Of a DNA stretch of 51,460 nucleotides, positions 1 to 8,103 are shown piece by piece. Location of the stretch: NCBI RefSeq assembly GCF_000934765.1, contig NZ_JYNN01000021.1:1-51460 (forward strand), read 5' to 3'. Position numbers and translations under genes: made by a program. Position 1 is the stretch's first letter. The number at the start of each line of letters is the position of its first letter. Source of the DNA: Thiomicrospira microaerophila (GTDB lineage Bacteria; Pseudomonadota; Gammaproteobacteria; Thiomicrospirales; Thiomicrospiraceae). The notes beneath the pieces were generated by a model. It ran no database searches. It saw nothing but the letters and a program-made list of their open reading frames with translations, and was not told where the DNA came from.

Positions 1-326
1 GTGGAGTAAAAACCCGCGACATAATGCATAAATCGCAGAGGCATGGCATAATCCACCCCAGATTGAAACTCCATTAGTAAGTACAAGAATATGGGTTGAC
101 ATTTCCCCTCAATATTTACATCAATTGACCAGACCACATCTTCTATCTTTTCATCAAACAGCGGCGTGACATAATTACCCGGTTGTGGGGTTAGGCTATC
201 AAAATCCACCAGCTGAGCCATCTCTTCGGGAAAAAAGCCTTCAATCAGCGCTTGCACCATTTCCGGGTAAGAGAATAATTCCTTATAGCCGGTGTCGTGG
301 AACTTTGAATCGGTGGTATTGGTCAT
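1..326 (-). CDS. Rpn-family recombination-promoting nuclease / putative transposase (partial)
   Basis: An open frame on the minus strand starts at the ATG at 324-326 and runs off the left edge, giving the first 108 residues. The protein begins MTNTTDSKFHDTGYKELFSY and contains KIEDVVWSIDVN and YLLMEFQS. This is the layout of the Rpn/YhgA-like PD-(D/E)XK nuclease family (transposase_31), whose acidic and Q-x-S residues form the active site. Known Rpn proteins are DNA endonucleases that stimulate RecA-independent recombination; the native role is unclear. The family is often mobile and multicopy. A truncated repeat element lies 82 bp upstream (408-574). No strong ribosome binding site is visible. 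The family call is fairly firm; completeness cannot be judged from this window. Confidence 0.75.
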   Translation of the reverse strand, partial: MTNTTDSKFHDTGYKELFSYPEMVQALIEGFFPEEMAQLVDFDSLTPQPGNYVTPLFDEKIEDVVWSIDVNIEGKCQPIFLYLLMEFQSGVDYAMPLRFMHYVAGFYS

Positions 327-407
327 TTGTTTTTTTTCACACTATTCATTTACTGGCGTTATTTTAGCATAATGCATAGGCTGACCTTAGAGATTGAGTT
401 AGTATCC

Positions 408-574
408 CAGAGCAAACGCATCTAAAGTAAATAATAAATCAACAGCTTACAATCAGGTCTCGCTCCCACGTTGACGTTGAACGTGGGAGGGCCTTGGACT
501 TGGGTTTAAGCGCTGTTTCATAGGTTAAATCGGTCTGCATTCCCACGCACAGCGTGGGAACGAGGTTAATCATG
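408..574. repeat. Truncated copy of the 204-bp MITE-like element (copy 1)
   Basis: From 408 the sequence matches, in inverted orientation, the element at 12497-12700. It shares the end CAGnGCAAACGCATCTAAA (one mismatch), the GTAAATAATAAATCAAC tract, the hairpins built on CCCACGTTnAACGTGGG and on CCCACGC/GCGTGGG, and the closing segment GAGGTTAATCATG. Similarity stops at 574, so the right terminal repeat is missing. It sits between the Rpn gene and hemL. Confidence 0.85.
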
Positions 575-673
575 GTGGACAAGCCTTACACGGCTCCATC
601 TGAGAAAGTCGGAAAAGCGTTCGGCCTTGCTATCACCTTAGCCGGGTTATTAGACAATTACAGTGTTAGCAGA

Positions 674-1954
674 TTATAAACTCGCCATCACAATGCGTGC
701 GGCTTCAATGGTTTGATCTATATCGGCATTTGAATGGGCGGCAGAGATAAAGCCCGCTTCAAATGCGGATGGCGCCAGATAAACGCCTTCGTTCAGCATG
801 CCGTGATAGAACTTGCGGAAACGCGCCATATCGCCTCGTGCTACCTGCGCAAAGCGGGTAATATTCTTTTCTTCCGTGAAGAAGAAACCAAACATACCGC
901 CTACTTGGTTGGTGGTAAAAGGGATGCCTGCTTCATCGGCCACCGCCTGCAAACCATCGACTAAACGCTTGGTTTTTTGTTCTAGGTGTTCAAAAAACGC
1001 GGGGGATTTGAGTAGATTTAGCGTCATTAAGCCCGCCGCCATCGCGATAGGATTACCCGATAGTGTGCCTGCTTGATAAACCGGGCCGAGGGGGGCGATA
1101 TGACTCATAATCTCTTTTTTGCCACCAAATGCACCGACAGGCATACCCCCACCAATCACCTTGCCAAAGGTGGTGATGTCGGGAGTAACCCCATAACGGC
1201 CTTGCGCACCCTGTAGGCCGACGCGGAAACCACACATCACTTCATCAAAAATCAAGACCGCGCCGTGTTGATCACACACTTCACGTAAGGCTTCTAAAAA
1301 GCCTGGCTCAGGTGGAATGCAGTTCATATTGCCGGCTACCGGCTCTACGATAATACAGGCGATTTGATCACCGATTTCGCTGAATACTTGACGCACTTCG
1401 TCGGCATCGTTATGGGTGAGCGTTAGGGTTTCAGAGGCCAAGGCGGCAGGTACACCAGGTGAGGAGGGTACGCCCAGGGTCAATGCGCCTGAACCGGCTT
1501 TGACTAGCAAGGAATCAGAGTGACCGTGGTAGCAGCCTTCGAATTTAACGATCTTGTCACGACCGGTATAGCCGCGGGCTAAACGAATCGCGGTCATGGT
1601 GGCTTCGGTGCCCGAGCTGACCATGCGCACCATATCAAACGAAGGGATCAGTTCGCATACTAAATCGGCCATGGTGGTTTCCATCACGGTTGGCGCGCCA
1701 AAACTTAAGCCATGCTCGGCTTGGCGTTGAACCGCCTGAATCACTTCAGGATGTGCGTGACCTAAAATCGCAGGTCCCCATGATCCAACATAGTCTATGT
1801 ACTTTTTGTCGTCTTCATCGGTTAAATAAGCGCCATGGGCAGATTTAAAAAATATCGGATCACCGCCAACACCCTTAAATGCACGAACGGGCGAGTTGAC
1901 TCCGCCAGGAATGTGTTTTTGCGCGGCGATAAACAGATCATGAGAACGAGACAT
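674..1954 (-). CDS. hemL: Glutamate-1-semialdehyde 2,1-aminomutase
   Basis: HemL converts glutamate-1-semialdehyde to 5-aminolevulinate, the second step of the C5 pathway to heme, siroheme and cobalamin, in the cytoplasm. The 426-residue length is typical. Class-III aminotransferase landmarks are present: SSGTEATM near residue 120, YHGHSD, the PLP-contacting FDEVMCGFR, and the PLP lysine in TFGKVIGGG near residue 265. The ATG at 1954 is preceded by AGGAT. It is the last gene of a minus-strand run and starts 37 bp after thiE, so it is probably cotranscribed with it. The upstream sequence gives no hint of heme control. Identification is secure. Confidence 0.97.
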   Translation of the reverse strand: MSRSHDLFIAAQKHIPGGVNSPVRAFKGVGGDPIFFKSAHGAYLTDEDDKKYIDYVGSWGPAILGHAHPEVIQAVQRQAEHGLSFGAPTVMETTMADLVCELIPSFDMVRMVSSGTEATMTAIRLARGYTGRDKIVKFEGCYHGHSDSLLVKAGSGALTLGVPSSPGVPAALASETLTLTHNDADEVRQVFSEIGDQIACIIVEPVAGNMNCIPPEPGFLEALREVCDQHGAVLIFDEVMCGFRVGLQGAQGRYGVTPDITTFGKVIGGGMPVGAFGGKKEIMSHIAPLGPVYQAGTLSGNPIAMAAGLMTLNLLKSPAFFEHLEQKTKRLVDGLQAVADEAGIPFTTNQVGGMFGFFFTEEKNITRFAQVARGDMARFRKFYHGMLNEGVYLAPSAFEAGFISAAHSNADIDQTIEAARIVMASL

Positions 1955-1991
1955 AGCGTATCCTTTTTATGGGTTAATGGTTAACAAGCGA

Positions 1992-2612
1992 TTATACCTT
2001 GAATAATGCGCTGATGTCAGTGGCGGCTTGGTAGATATCGTCTTGAGCAAACACAGCTTGAATAACGGCTAGACTGTCAGCGCCCGCTTGAATCAATGCG
2101 GCGCCATTGTGTTGGCTAATACCGCCGATGGCGACAATCGGGATATCAAGGGTTTGTTTGGCTTGGCATAGTGTATTGAGTTCGGCCTGTGGGGCATTGG
2201 GTTTGGTGAGAGAGGGGTAGAAACGACCAAAGGCTACATAGTTGGCGCCTAAGGCTTGCATTTGCTGGGCGCGTTCTAGGTCATTGTAGCAGGATATGCC
2301 AATGATGGCCTGTTCACCTAAGGCTTTGCGGGCTTGCATCAAACTAGTGTCATCCTTGCCAAGATGAAGTCCATCTGCTTGGCAGGCTAACGCCAGTTCA
2401 ATCGAATCGTTAATAATCAACCAGGCCTGGTTGTTGTGACATAGGTTTTTAAGCTGTTTAGCTAGCGCCACCTGTTGTTCAAACGGTGAGGTTTTATCGC
2501 GATATTGAATTATCCGTGCGCCGCCTAATAAGGCTTGGCGCACATGCTCAACAACAACCAGGCCTGGTGATAGGTTGGGGTCGGTTATAGCATAAAGACC
2601 GGTTATCTTCAT
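1992..2612 (-). CDS. thiE: Thiamine-phosphate synthase
   Basis: ThiE joins HMP-pyrophosphate to the thiazole phosphate to make thiamine phosphate. The 206-residue TIM-barrel protein shows YAITDPNL at the N-terminus, IIQYRDK (pyrophosphate-binding QYR.K), DGLHLGKDD, IIGISCYN, YVAFGRFYPS and VAIGGIS near the C-terminus, all standard for the family. It starts 10 bp after the rhodanese gene and 37 bp before hemL. No TPP riboswitch is visible upstream, unlike the thiamine-uptake operon at 9.1-12.5 kb. Two copies of the CCAGGCCTGG palindrome lie within 150 bp here (2421 and 2558), read as N-Q-A-W-L and S-P-G-L-V. Confidence 0.96.
   Translation of the reverse strand: MKITGLYAITDPNLSPGLVVVEHVRQALLGGARIIQYRDKTSPFEQQVALAKQLKNLCHNNQAWLIINDSIELALACQADGLHLGKDDTSLMQARKALGEQAIIGISCYNDLERAQQMQALGANYVAFGRFYPSLTKPNAPQAELNTLCQAKQTLDIPIVAIGGISQHNGAALIQAGADSLAVIQAVFAQDDIYQAATDISALFKV
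2421..2430. repeat. Iterated palindrome CCAGGCCTGG, copy 1 (thiE)
   Basis: Exact core, extended to a 16-bp perfect palindrome CAACCAGGCCTGGTTG at 2418-2433. In thiE it reads N-Q-A-W-L. Confidence 0.9.
2558..2567. repeat. Iterated palindrome CCAGGCCTGG, copy 2 (thiE)
   Basis: Exact core, flanked AA/TG. In thiE it reads S-P-G-L-V, a different frame from the copy 137 bp away in the same gene. Confidence 0.9.
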
Positions 2613-2622
2613 TTAATATTTG

Positions 2623-3036
2623 TTATTGATTAATATGTTGCTGCCAGCCAGCAAGGCCGTTGAAAAGTACACGCACCTGCTGATAACCGACTAAACGCAA
2701 AGCCATATGGGCTTTTGACGATAGAATCCCTGTATCGCAATACAAGACAATCATTTTATCTTCAGGCAACTTATCAAGTTCAGCGAGTACAAAGCGCCAA
2801 TCAATGTTTATCGCACCGGGAATTGGATTGTTGGCGAAGTCCTGCGGTTGGCGTGTATCGACCAATACTACCTCATCTTTGATTTCAGCCAAGTTGGCGG
2901 CCATGATGACGCCGTCACCAAAAGCCGCCATTTCCATATAGTCTTGTAAAGCCATCATCATGTCATCACGATCAATCGCCGATGCAGAGGTGACAAGCGC
3001 AAAACTGGTTACGCAGGCAAGTAGAAGTTTTTTCAT
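2623..3036 (-). CDS. Exported rhodanese-like domain protein
   Basis: A 137-residue protein with a Sec-type signal peptide (MKKLLLACVTSFALVTSASA, cleavage likely after the last Ala), so probably periplasmic. The rest is a single rhodanese fold: DEVVLVDTRQPQDFANNPIPGAINI, then the active-site loop starting VLYCDTGILSS with the candidate persulfide Cys, and a C-terminal segment ending in LAGWQQH. Such proteins carry sulfane sulfur or act as redox scaffolds. AGGAG lies 6 nt before the ATG. It sits 20 bp after the TlpA-like gene and 10 bp before thiE, which suggests a thiol/sulfur pair in the envelope. The substrate is unknown. Confidence 0.85.
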   Translation of the reverse strand: MKKLLLACVTSFALVTSASAIDRDDMMMALQDYMEMAAFGDGVIMAANLAEIKDEVVLVDTRQPQDFANNPIPGAINIDWRFVLAELDKLPEDKMIVLYCDTGILSSKAHMALRLVGYQQVRVLFNGLAGWQQHINQ

Positions 3037-3056
3037 GACGGTCTCCTAGAATTGCC

Positions 3057-3554
3057 CTAGAACTGTGGGCTGAGTTGGTTAATACGTTGAGCTAAGAATT
3101 CAAAATCACTGTCACCAATTTTACGGTACACAATATTGCCGTTAGGAGCAATTAAGAAGGTGGTTGGGGTGAGGCGGATATTTCCAAAGGCTTGGCTGTA
3201 GGCGCCATCGGTATCTTGTATAAAATTAAACGGGTAGGGGTTGGCGCGGATAAAAGCGTCAACTTGGTTTTTAGGGTCATAGTCCATTGATATCGCCACT
3301 ATTTCAAAGCGGTCACCAAATTCTTGTTTGAGTTTAGCCATATCCGGCATCTTGGCTACACAGCTCGGGCAAGAGGTCGCCCAGAAGTTAACGAGGATGG
3401 GTTTTTTGGGCAGGGTCAAATTAATTTGCTCGCCTGAATCGAGTGTGACTTGAACGTTAGGTGCTTTTTCGCCCCCAGAAATTGAAAAGTAAACTAATGC
3501 ACCCACAAGGACGGCAACTAGGCCTGCAAAGAGTTTGGTAGATAGGCTTTTCAT
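3057..3554 (-). CDS. TlpA/ResA-like membrane-anchored thioredoxin
   Basis: A thiol-disulfide oxidoreductase of the AhpC/TSA-redoxin type. The N-terminus (MKSLSTKLFAGLVAVLVGAL) is a single membrane anchor or uncleaved signal. NFWATSCPSCVAKMPDM carries the C-P-S-C active site. RLTPTTFLIAPNGNIVYR contains the cis-proline T-P-T-T and the typical strand after it. Family members reduce periplasmic disulfides, for example in cytochrome c maturation. I start it at the ATG at 3554, because TCTGGAG lies 5 nt upstream; a TTG five codons earlier would be a weaker start. It is followed directly by the exported rhodanese. Confidence 0.88.
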   Translation of the reverse strand: MKSLSTKLFAGLVAVLVGALVYFSISGGEKAPNVQVTLDSGEQINLTLPKKPILVNFWATSCPSCVAKMPDMAKLKQEFGDRFEIVAISMDYDPKNQVDAFIRANPYPFNFIQDTDGAYSQAFGNIRLTPTTFLIAPNGNIVYRKIGDSDFEFLAQRINQLSPQF

Positions 3555-3633
3555 GTTTGCTCCAGACAATGATCGTGAAAAAATTAATATATAGAAAAAT
3601 GTGAATCCGAAGTGTTAAAAAATGGGGATGTCA

Positions 3634-3664
3634 CTGAGTTCTTGCGCTTTTAGTAAGAACTCAG
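3634..3664 (-). terminator. Hairpin between rpiA and the tlpA-like gene
   Basis: CTGAGTTCTT (3634-3643) and AAGAACTCAG (3655-3664) form a perfect 10-bp stem with an 11-nt loop, 14 bp after rpiA. No T-tract follows on the minus strand, so it may slow decay or attenuate rather than terminate fully. Confidence 0.5.
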
Positions 3665-3677
3665 AAATTGATCGCAA

Positions 3678-4340
3678 CTAGGCTTTTAGCGTTTCTACGC
3701 CGTTTTTTCCGCCACATAAAAACACATCGGCTTTACGGCAGGCGAATAAGCCATTGGTCACGACACCGACTATTTGGTTGATTTCGGTTTCTATCGCGAC
3801 CGGATCGCTAATTTGTAAACCGTGAACGTCTAGGATAATGTTACCGTTATCGGTGGTAAAGCCATCACGCAAAACGGGTTCGCCACCAAAACGCTTAACG
3901 ATTTCACGCGCTACATAGCTGCGTGCCATTGGAATGACCTCAATTGGTAATGGGAATTTACCTAATACCGCGACTTTTTTACTTTCATCGGCAATACACA
4001 CAAATTTGTCCGCTACGGCTAACACGATTTTTTCACGGGTTAAGGCACCGCCGCCGCCTTTAACCAAGTGCAAACCTGGGTCCGCCTCATCTGCGCCGTC
4101 AATATAAACCGAAATTTCGCTGACACTATTGAGGTCTAAAACGGGGATGCCGTGACCACGTAGGCGCGCGGCCGAGGCTTCAGAACTGGCCACAGTGCCC
4201 TCAATAGTGTGTTTAATTTTGGCTAATTCATCAATAAAAAAGTTAGCCGTTGAACCTGTGCCCACACCAATAATCGTTTCAGGCACTACATATTCAATAG
4301 CGGCTTTGGCAACGAGTTGTTTTAATTCATCTTGTGTCAT
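3678..4340 (-). CDS. rpiA: Ribose-5-phosphate isomerase A
   Basis: RpiA interconverts ribose-5-phosphate and ribulose-5-phosphate in the pentose-phosphate and Calvin pathways. The 220-residue length is standard. Visible motifs are [16 protein letters not shown] (phosphate loop), [38 protein letters not shown] with the catalytic acidic residues and lysine, and [15 protein letters not shown] precedes the ATG. It lies 26 bp after argF, with a hairpin in the 123 bp before the next gene. Identification is secure. Confidence 0.97.
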   Translation of the reverse strand: MTQDELKQLVAKAAIEYVVPETIIGVGTGSTANFFIDELAKIKHTIEGTVASSEASAARLRGHGIPVLDLNSVSEISVYIDGADEADPGLHLVKGGGGALTREKIVLAVADKFVCIADESKKVAVLGKFPLPIEVIPMARSYVAREIVKRFGGEPVLRDGFTTDNGNIILDVHGLQISDPVAIETEINQIVGVVTNGLFACRKADVFLCGGKNGVETLKA

Positions 4341-4366
4341 AGTTTTTTCCTTTTTTATCTTTACAT

Positions 4367-5272
4367 TTATCTTTTCATTAAGAATTCAAGTAAGGCTTTT
4401 TGAGCATGTAAACGGTTTTCAGCTTCATCCCACACCACGCTTTGCGAGCCATCAATCACCTCGGCGGTCACTTCTTCGCCGCGATGAGCGGGTAAGCAAT
4501 GCATAAATAGTGCATCAGGGTTGGCCTGTTCCATCAAGGGTTGGCTAACGCGATAGTGAGATAGCGCTTGTTTACGCAGACGCTGTTCGTCCTCTTGTCC
4601 CATGCTGGCCCATACGTCGGTGACAATTAAATCTGCCTTATCAGCGGCTTGCATCGGATCACGAATAATCTCAACTCGATCCTTCGCCATTTCAACCAGG
4701 TCTGCGCGCGGCTCAAATCCTTTCGGGCAGGCGACACGTAGTTTAAAATCATACAGCTGGGCGGCATTGATATAAGATTGGCACATATTGTTGCCATCGC
4801 CAATCCATACCACGGTTTTACCCTGAATCGAGCCGCGGTGTTCATAATAGGTTTGCATATCGGCTAAAAGTTGGCAGGGGTGGAAGTCGTCGGTCAAGGC
4901 GTTTATCACGGGCACACTTGAAAATTCAGCCATGGTTTCAACAATACTGTGTTCAAAGGTGCGCACCATAATGCCATCAACCATGCTTGAAATCACTCTT
5001 GCGCTATCTTCAATCGGCTCGCCACGCCCAAGCTGGGTGTCACGCGGTGAAAGAAACAGCGCGTGACCGCCGAGTTGAGTCATACCGACTTCAAAAGAAA
5101 TTCGCGTGCGCGTGGATGCTTTTTCAAAAATCATCGCCAGCGTTTGGTTTTTGAGTGGCTCGTAAATCTCGCCAGCTTTTTGCATCGCTTTTAACTCAAT
5201 TCCACGTTGAAGTAGTTGGTTGAGTTGCTCTGTGCTGAGGCTTTTGAGGGTTAAAAAATGTTGGTTTGTCAT
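4367..5272 (-). CDS. argF: Ornithine carbamoyltransferase
   Basis: ArgF condenses carbamoyl phosphate and ornithine to citrulline in arginine biosynthesis. The 301-residue protein has the carbamoyl-phosphate signature [12 protein letters not shown] near residue 50, [14 protein letters not shown] in the middle, and the ornithine-binding [11 protein letters not shown] near the C-terminus. It starts 20 bp after argD, an arginine pair. Its substrate is made by CarAB at 34-38.5 kb in the same window. The ribosome binding site is weak (A/T-rich leader). Confidence 0.97.
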   Translation of the reverse strand: MTNQHFLTLKSLSTEQLNQLLQRGIELKAMQKAGEIYEPLKNQTLAMIFEKASTRTRISFEVGMTQLGGHALFLSPRDTQLGRGEPIEDSARVISSMVDGIMVRTFEHSIVETMAEFSSVPVINALTDDFHPCQLLADMQTYYEHRGSIQGKTVVWIGDGNNMCQSYINAAQLYDFKLRVACPKGFEPRADLVEMAKDRVEIIRDPMQAADKADLIVTDVWASMGQEDEQRLRKQALSHYRVSQPLMEQANPDALFMHCLPAHRGEEVTAEVIDGSQSVVWDEAENRLHAQKALLEFLMKR

Positions 5273-5292
5273 GTTAAAAATAAGTTATTTAG

Positions 5293-6471
5293 TTAAATAT
5301 CGGTTAAAAATTCATTAATCAGTTCACAAACACCGCTGACCAATTGCTCTTGCTGTGTATGTGACATCACAAAAGGCGGAAGCAGGCGAATAGTGTCACC
5401 ACGTGTTACATTGATTAGTAGGTTTTTGTCTAGGGCGCGTTTCACCAGTTCACCACAAGGGCGATCTAGCTGAATGCCGATCATATAGCCTTTTCCGCGT
5501 ACTTGCTTGACCTGCTCAATACCGGCAAGACGCGCTTTGAAATCACTAATCATGATTTCACCCTGTTTGGCTACATAGTCAATAAAATTATGGTGTTCAA
5601 TGGTTTTTATTACCGCCAAGCCTGCCGCGCAAGCCAGCGGATTGCCACCAAATGTAGTGCCGTGGTTACCCGGTGCCAACACCTCAGCCGCTTTGCCACG
5701 CGCTAAACAAGCACCGATTGGCACACCATTGCCCAGCGCTTTGGCCAAAGATAAAACGTCTGGCAAAATGTCTTCGTGTTGAAACGCAAACCATTTGCCT
5801 GTGCGTCCAACACCGGTTTGGATTTCATCAATCATCAGTAGCAGGTTGTGTTGGTCGCATAGTGCTCTAAGTGCTTTCAAATAACCGTCTTTAGGGACAT
5901 GCACACCACCTTCGCCTTGAACTGGCTCAACCAATATCGCAACTAAATTTGGGTGGGAGGCAATTTTTTGTTCAACGGCGGCGATGTCATCAAACGGAAC
6001 ACGCACAAAACCGGACACGAGCGGATGAAAGCCTTCTTGCACTTTTTGGCTACCGGTAGCACTGAGTGTCGCCATGGTGCGTCCATGAAAACTATTTTCC
6101 ATCACCAAAATTTCAGGGTTGGTTTTGCCTTGGTCGTTGCCGTATTTACGCGCAATTTTAATCGCGCCTTCATTAGCTTCGGCGCCAGAGTTGCCGAAAA
6201 ACACTTTATCCATGCCAGATAAACGAATAAGTTCATCGGCCAACAGTTGTTGGTTAACAACGTGATAAAGGTTAGAGGTATGAATGAGTTTTTTGCTTTG
6301 CTCACATAAAGCATGTGCTATTTCAGGATGCGCATGCCCGAGGCTGCAGACAGCTATACCGCTAACCGCATCTAAATAAGCGCGACCTTGCTCATCATAA
6401 AGTGTTGCGCCTTCACCTTCGACAAAGGTAATTGGCAAACGTGCATAGGTATTCATTAAACTGGCTGACAT
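5293..6471 (-). CDS. argD: Acetylornithine/succinyldiaminopimelate aminotransferase
   Basis: A PLP-dependent class-III aminotransferase that makes N-acetylornithine; family members often also serve lysine synthesis. The 392-residue product shows SGAEANEGAIKIARK, NSFHGRTMATLSATG, LVEPVQGEGGVHVP, MIDEIQTGVGRTG and the PLP lysine in SLAKALGNG. I take the ATG at 6471 (MSASLMNTYARLP), because AGAGG lies 6 nt upstream and family members begin here; an upstream in-frame extension to 6519 lacks support. It is probably the first gene of argD-argF-rpiA. The 400 bp upstream is shared divergently with ilvE and contains a MITE-like repeat. Confidence 0.95.
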   Translation of the reverse strand: MSASLMNTYARLPITFVEGEGATLYDEQGRAYLDAVSGIAVCSLGHAHPEIAHALCEQSKKLIHTSNLYHVVNQQLLADELIRLSGMDKVFFGNSGAEANEGAIKIARKYGNDQGKTNPEILVMENSFHGRTMATLSATGSQKVQEGFHPLVSGFVRVPFDDIAAVEQKIASHPNLVAILVEPVQGEGGVHVPKDGYLKALRALCDQHNLLLMIDEIQTGVGRTGKWFAFQHEDILPDVLSLAKALGNGVPIGACLARGKAAEVLAPGNHGTTFGGNPLACAAGLAVIKTIEHHNFIDYVAKQGEIMISDFKARLAGIEQVKQVRGKGYMIGIQLDRPCGELVKRALDKNLLINVTRGDTIRLLPPFVMSHTQQEQLVSGVCELINEFLTDI

Positions 6472-6540
6472 TTTGACCTCTAAAAAAAGTTCGGATTTAA
6501 ACCCAAGGTTCAATCCCACTATGGAAGCAACAAGCTAAGG

Positions 6541-6709
6541 ACTAGGAGCCTGTCGGACTAAAGCCAATCGGCTGCAAAAAAGCTGGATTTGGCCATTTTT
6601 TGCCCACTTCCTCGTCAAATAGCTAGCTATTCTCCTCGGAATTGAACAAAAACTGACTCAAACCAGACTTTTTTTCGCTTCGACCGGTTTAGTCCGACAG
6701 GCTCCTAGT
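6541..6709. repeat. 169-bp MITE-like element with 22-bp perfect terminal inverted repeats
   Basis: 6541-6562 and 6688-6709 are perfect inverted repeats of each other; the shared core is AGGAGCCTGTCGGACTAAA. The interior has no open frame. A second, internally deleted copy lies at 50657-50724. A remnant of the tip (GGCTCCTAG) also occurs near 12793. No clear target duplication is visible. It sits between the divergent argD and ilvE genes and could influence either promoter. Confidence 0.85.
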
Positions 6710-6786
6710 TTTAGCTATTTCGTAGAACAAAGATTGATTTTAGCTGAATAGAGAATAAATTCAAGTTAATTGCGCGTTTTAATAAA

Positions 6787-6830
6787 CCTATCGCAAAACC
6801 TGTTATTGCGACTTAGGTTAGGATAAAATA
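6787..6830 (+). promoter_or_regulatory. Candidate ilvE promoter with imperfect inverted repeat
   Basis: CCTATCGCAA (6787-6796) and TTGCGACTTAGG (6806-6817) form an imperfect inverted repeat with a 2-nt bulge. It is followed by a TAAAAT −10-like hexamer at 6825-6830, about 40 bp before the ilvE start. The −35 is poor. It could be an operator; this is tentative. Confidence 0.3.
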
Positions 6831-6871
6831 GTCAATTTATTTAATGAACAAATTTTTTAGGGAGCCTTTGA

Positions 6872-7798
6872 ATGCGAACAATGTCTGATCGTGATGGCCT
6901 GATTTGGATGGACGGTAAAATGGTGCCTTGGCGCGATGCCAACACCCATGTTTTAACACATACCCTGCATTACGGTATGGGCGTATTCGAAGGCGTGCGT
7001 GCTTATGACGCCGAGCAAGGTACGTCAATTTTTCGCTTAGAGGCGCATACCGACCGTTTGTTTAATTCGGCTAAAATCATGAATATGCCGATGCCGTTTG
7101 ACAAACAAACGATTAATGAAGCCCAACGTGCGGCGGTGGCTGAAAATAATTTAAAATCAGCTTACCTTCGTCCGATGGTGTATTACGGCTCAGAAGGCAT
7201 GGGCTTGCGTGCGGATAATTTAAAAACCCACGTGATTGTGGCGGCTTGGGAGTGGGGCGCGTATATGGGTGAAGAAAATTTGACGAGGGGGATTAAGGTG
7301 GCTACTTCGTCTTACACCCGTCACCACCCAAATATTACCATGACCAAAGCGAAAGCGAATGGCGCGTATATGAACTCGATGTTGGCATTGCAAGAAGCGG
7401 TTTCGCATGGTTGTGACGAAGCCTTGTTGCTTGACCCGCAAGGCTTCGTGGCCGAAGGCAGTGGCGAGAACTTCTTTATGATTAAAGATGGCGTGATTTA
7501 TACGCCAGACTTGTCAGCGGCGTTAGATGGCATTACCCGCAAAACGGTGATCCAGCTGGCGAATGAGTTGGGATATAAAGTCATTGAAAAACGCATTACG
7601 CGTGATGAAGTGTATATTGCCGATGAAGCCTTCTTTACCGGTACGGCGGCTGAAGTGACGCCGATTCGTGAATTAGATAACCGTCCAATTGGCGAAGGCT
7701 CGCGTGGTCCGATTACCGAAAGACTGCAAAGTTTGTATTTTGATGTGGTTCACGGTCGTTCAGCGCCGCATTTAGGCTGGTTAACGCCGGTAAAATAA
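6872..7798 (+). CDS. ilvE: Branched-chain amino acid aminotransferase
   Basis: A fold-type IV PLP aminotransferase catalysing the last step of valine, leucine and isoleucine synthesis. The 308-residue length fits IlvE. Motifs include HYGMGVFEGVRAY, YLRPMVYYG, TMTKAKANGAYMNSMLALQEA with the PLP lysine, EGSGENFFMIKDG, LDGITRKTVI and ADEAFFTGTAAEVTPI. GGGAG lies 7 nt before the ATG at 6872; an ATG three codons later (MSDRDG) is possible. It is followed 40 bp later by a small zinc-finger gene, probably in the same transcript. Confidence 0.95.
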   Translation: MRTMSDRDGLIWMDGKMVPWRDANTHVLTHTLHYGMGVFEGVRAYDAEQGTSIFRLEAHTDRLFNSAKIMNMPMPFDKQTINEAQRAAVAENNLKSAYLRPMVYYGSEGMGLRADNLKTHVIVAAWEWGAYMGEENLTRGIKVATSSYTRHHPNITMTKAKANGAYMNSMLALQEAVSHGCDEALLLDPQGFVAEGSGENFFMIKDGVIYTPDLSAALDGITRKTVIQLANELGYKVIEKRITRDEVYIADEAFFTGTAAEVTPIRELDNRPIGEGSRGPITERLQSLYFDVVHGRSAPHLGWLTPVK

Positions 7799-7838
7799 GC
7801 CGGTTAAAGCCGGTTAAAAAATTAAAAGAGGAGTGACC

Positions 7839-8045
7839 ATGACTGCACAATCCTGTTCACAGCGACGTGTTGAAGTAACTTATGATGATTTACCTTTGTA
7901 CTGCCCGATGCCGGGGGAAAGTGCATGGGATGCCCATCCAAAAGTGTTTTTGCCGATTGAAGAAACCGGTGAAGCCAAGTGTCCTTATTGCGGCACGGAA
8001 TATGTGCTAAAAGATTGGAATCCGCATCGCGGTGGTCATCACTAG
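7839..8045 (+). CDS. Small zinc-finger protein (zf-CHCC type)
   Basis: A 68-residue protein of the CHCC zinc-finger family related to the mitochondrial complex-I subunit NDUFS6. Candidate ligands are the Cys in LYCPMPGE, the His in DAHPK, and the CxxC in CPYCGTEYVL. In many gammaproteobacteria this gene lies next to ilvE, as here. I start at the ATG at 7839, because AGAGGAG is 5 nt upstream; a GTG two codons earlier is less likely. It ends just before a strong terminator. Function is unknown; a structural or Fe-S-related role is only inferred from NDUFS6. Confidence 0.85.
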   Translation: MTAQSCSQRRVEVTYDDLPLYCPMPGESAWDAHPKVFLPIEETGEAKCPYCGTEYVLKDWNPHRGGHH

Positions 8046-8055
8046 GTTGCTTACC

Positions 8056-8103
8056 AAAAACAGCCGGTTAACGCGTTTCTAGCGGATTCCGGCTGTTTTT
8101 TTT
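8056..8103 (+). terminator. Strong intrinsic terminator after the ilvE unit
   Basis: AAAAACAGCCGG (8056-8067) and CCGGCTGTTTTT (8089-8100) form a perfect 12-bp stem followed by T residues. The T-tract directly abuts the ATG of the next gene at 8104, leaving that gene no room for a Shine-Dalgarno sequence. Confidence 0.85.

Noticed and set aside
572-679. A 35-codon plus-strand frame (MVDKPYTAPSEKVG...) beginning at the end of the truncated MITE
   Set aside because: No ribosome binding site, overlaps the hemL 3' end, and no recognisable family. Its start codon is part of the repeat.
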